A stretch of DNA of 6,314 nucleotides from Bacteroidota bacterium (lineage in GTDB: Bacteria > Bacteroidota > Bacteroidia > Bacteroidales > Prolixibacteraceae): the NCBI GenBank assembly GCA_030706665.1, contig JAUZOB010000197.1, positions 1 to 6,314 on the forward strand, in the 5' to 3' direction. The notes under the pieces were generated by a model that saw only the letters and a program-made list of their open reading frames with translations, had not been told where the DNA came from and searched no databases. The translations under genes and the position numbers were made by a program. Shown here piece by piece: positions 6,030 to 6,314 of this stretch (positions are counted from its first letter, which is position 1; each line of letters begins with the position of its first letter).

Positions 6030-6314
6030 ATGAAAGTCTCAAAATCCAGATCATTTACCAGTGAAATCAGGAATTACCTGATTCTGGCAACCATTACGCT
6101 TTCAGTTATAGGAGGACTGTATCTTTATTTCATTAAATATTGTGATTTTCTCAGCGAATCAATCCATCCCTTTATTCTCATCGGGATTGTTGCAATATTT
6201 GCATTCCTTATTATATTTCAGTCGAACAGACTCAGGTTTCATCTAAATTCCCGGTTCAATGATTTACTTGCAGATCTTGCTGACTCTGTTATGTATTCAA
6301 AATACATGAATCCG
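6030..6314 (+). CDS. N-terminal part of an unidentified two-helix membrane protein
   Basis: An open frame of 95 codons runs from ATG at 6030 to the window edge without a stop. TAA and TAG lie in frame directly before the ATG (6024-6029), so the gene cannot start further upstream. The product begins with a basic stretch (MKVSKSRS), followed by two predicted membrane helices at about residues 17-35 and 47-63. A polar segment starting SNRLRFHLNSRF follows, which should be cytoplasmic because the N-terminus is basic and two helices bring the chain back. This layout fits a membrane-anchored signalling or regulatory protein such as a sensor kinase, but no diagnostic domain is inside the window. No Shine-Dalgarno sequence is seen. 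It lies 73 bp after ygiQ with no clear terminator between, so co-transcription is possible. Confidence 0.75.
   Translation, partial: MKVSKSRSFTSEIRNYLILATITLSVIGGLYLYFIKYCDFLSESIHPFILIGIVAIFAFLIIFQSNRLRFHLNSRFNDLLADLADSVMYSKYMNP

Overview
The window most likely comes from a member of the Bacteroidota, probably Bacteroidales. Three things point there. A GH92 alpha-mannosidase is paired with a GHL10-like secreted protein. Sites matching the Bacteroidota -7 promoter consensus TAnnTTTG precede the genes. Most starts lack a Shine-Dalgarno sequence. Gene content is moderately AT-rich and intergenic DNA is strongly AT-rich.

Layout. Positions 1-30 may hold the first ten codons of a minus-strand gene that leaves the window on the left. 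Positions 31-470 carry no convincing gene. They do hold a 10-bp palindrome, an 8-bp inverted repeat, a candidate minus-strand promoter and, most strikingly, six copies of an 11-bp motif arranged as three inverted plus three direct copies around a 12-bp centre (318-395). A strong intrinsic terminator (471-524) closes a two-gene minus-strand operon. Its first gene is a GHL10-like glycoside-hydrolase-related protein (2805-3917) and its second is a GH92 alpha-mannosidase (550-2802), with 2 bp between them. A 206-bp divergent intergenic region (3918-4123) has one TAnnTTTG element facing each way. Rightward lies ygiQ, a radical SAM protein of the UPF0313 family (4124-5956). After a 73-bp gap comes the start of an unidentified two-helix membrane protein (6030 to the right edge).

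How the genes fit together. The minus-strand pair looks like a small glycan-processing unit. Both products carry N-terminal export signals: a Sec signal on the mannosidase and a Tat-like one on the GHL10-like protein. They probably act in the periplasm on mannose-containing oligosaccharides. No SusC/SusD pair or regulator is visible, though the gene leaving on the left could belong to the same locus. The ygiQ gene is an unrelated, conserved gene of unknown reaction. I saw no mobile element, CRISPR array, tRNA or rRNA. The least explained feature is the 11-bp repeat array at 318-395.
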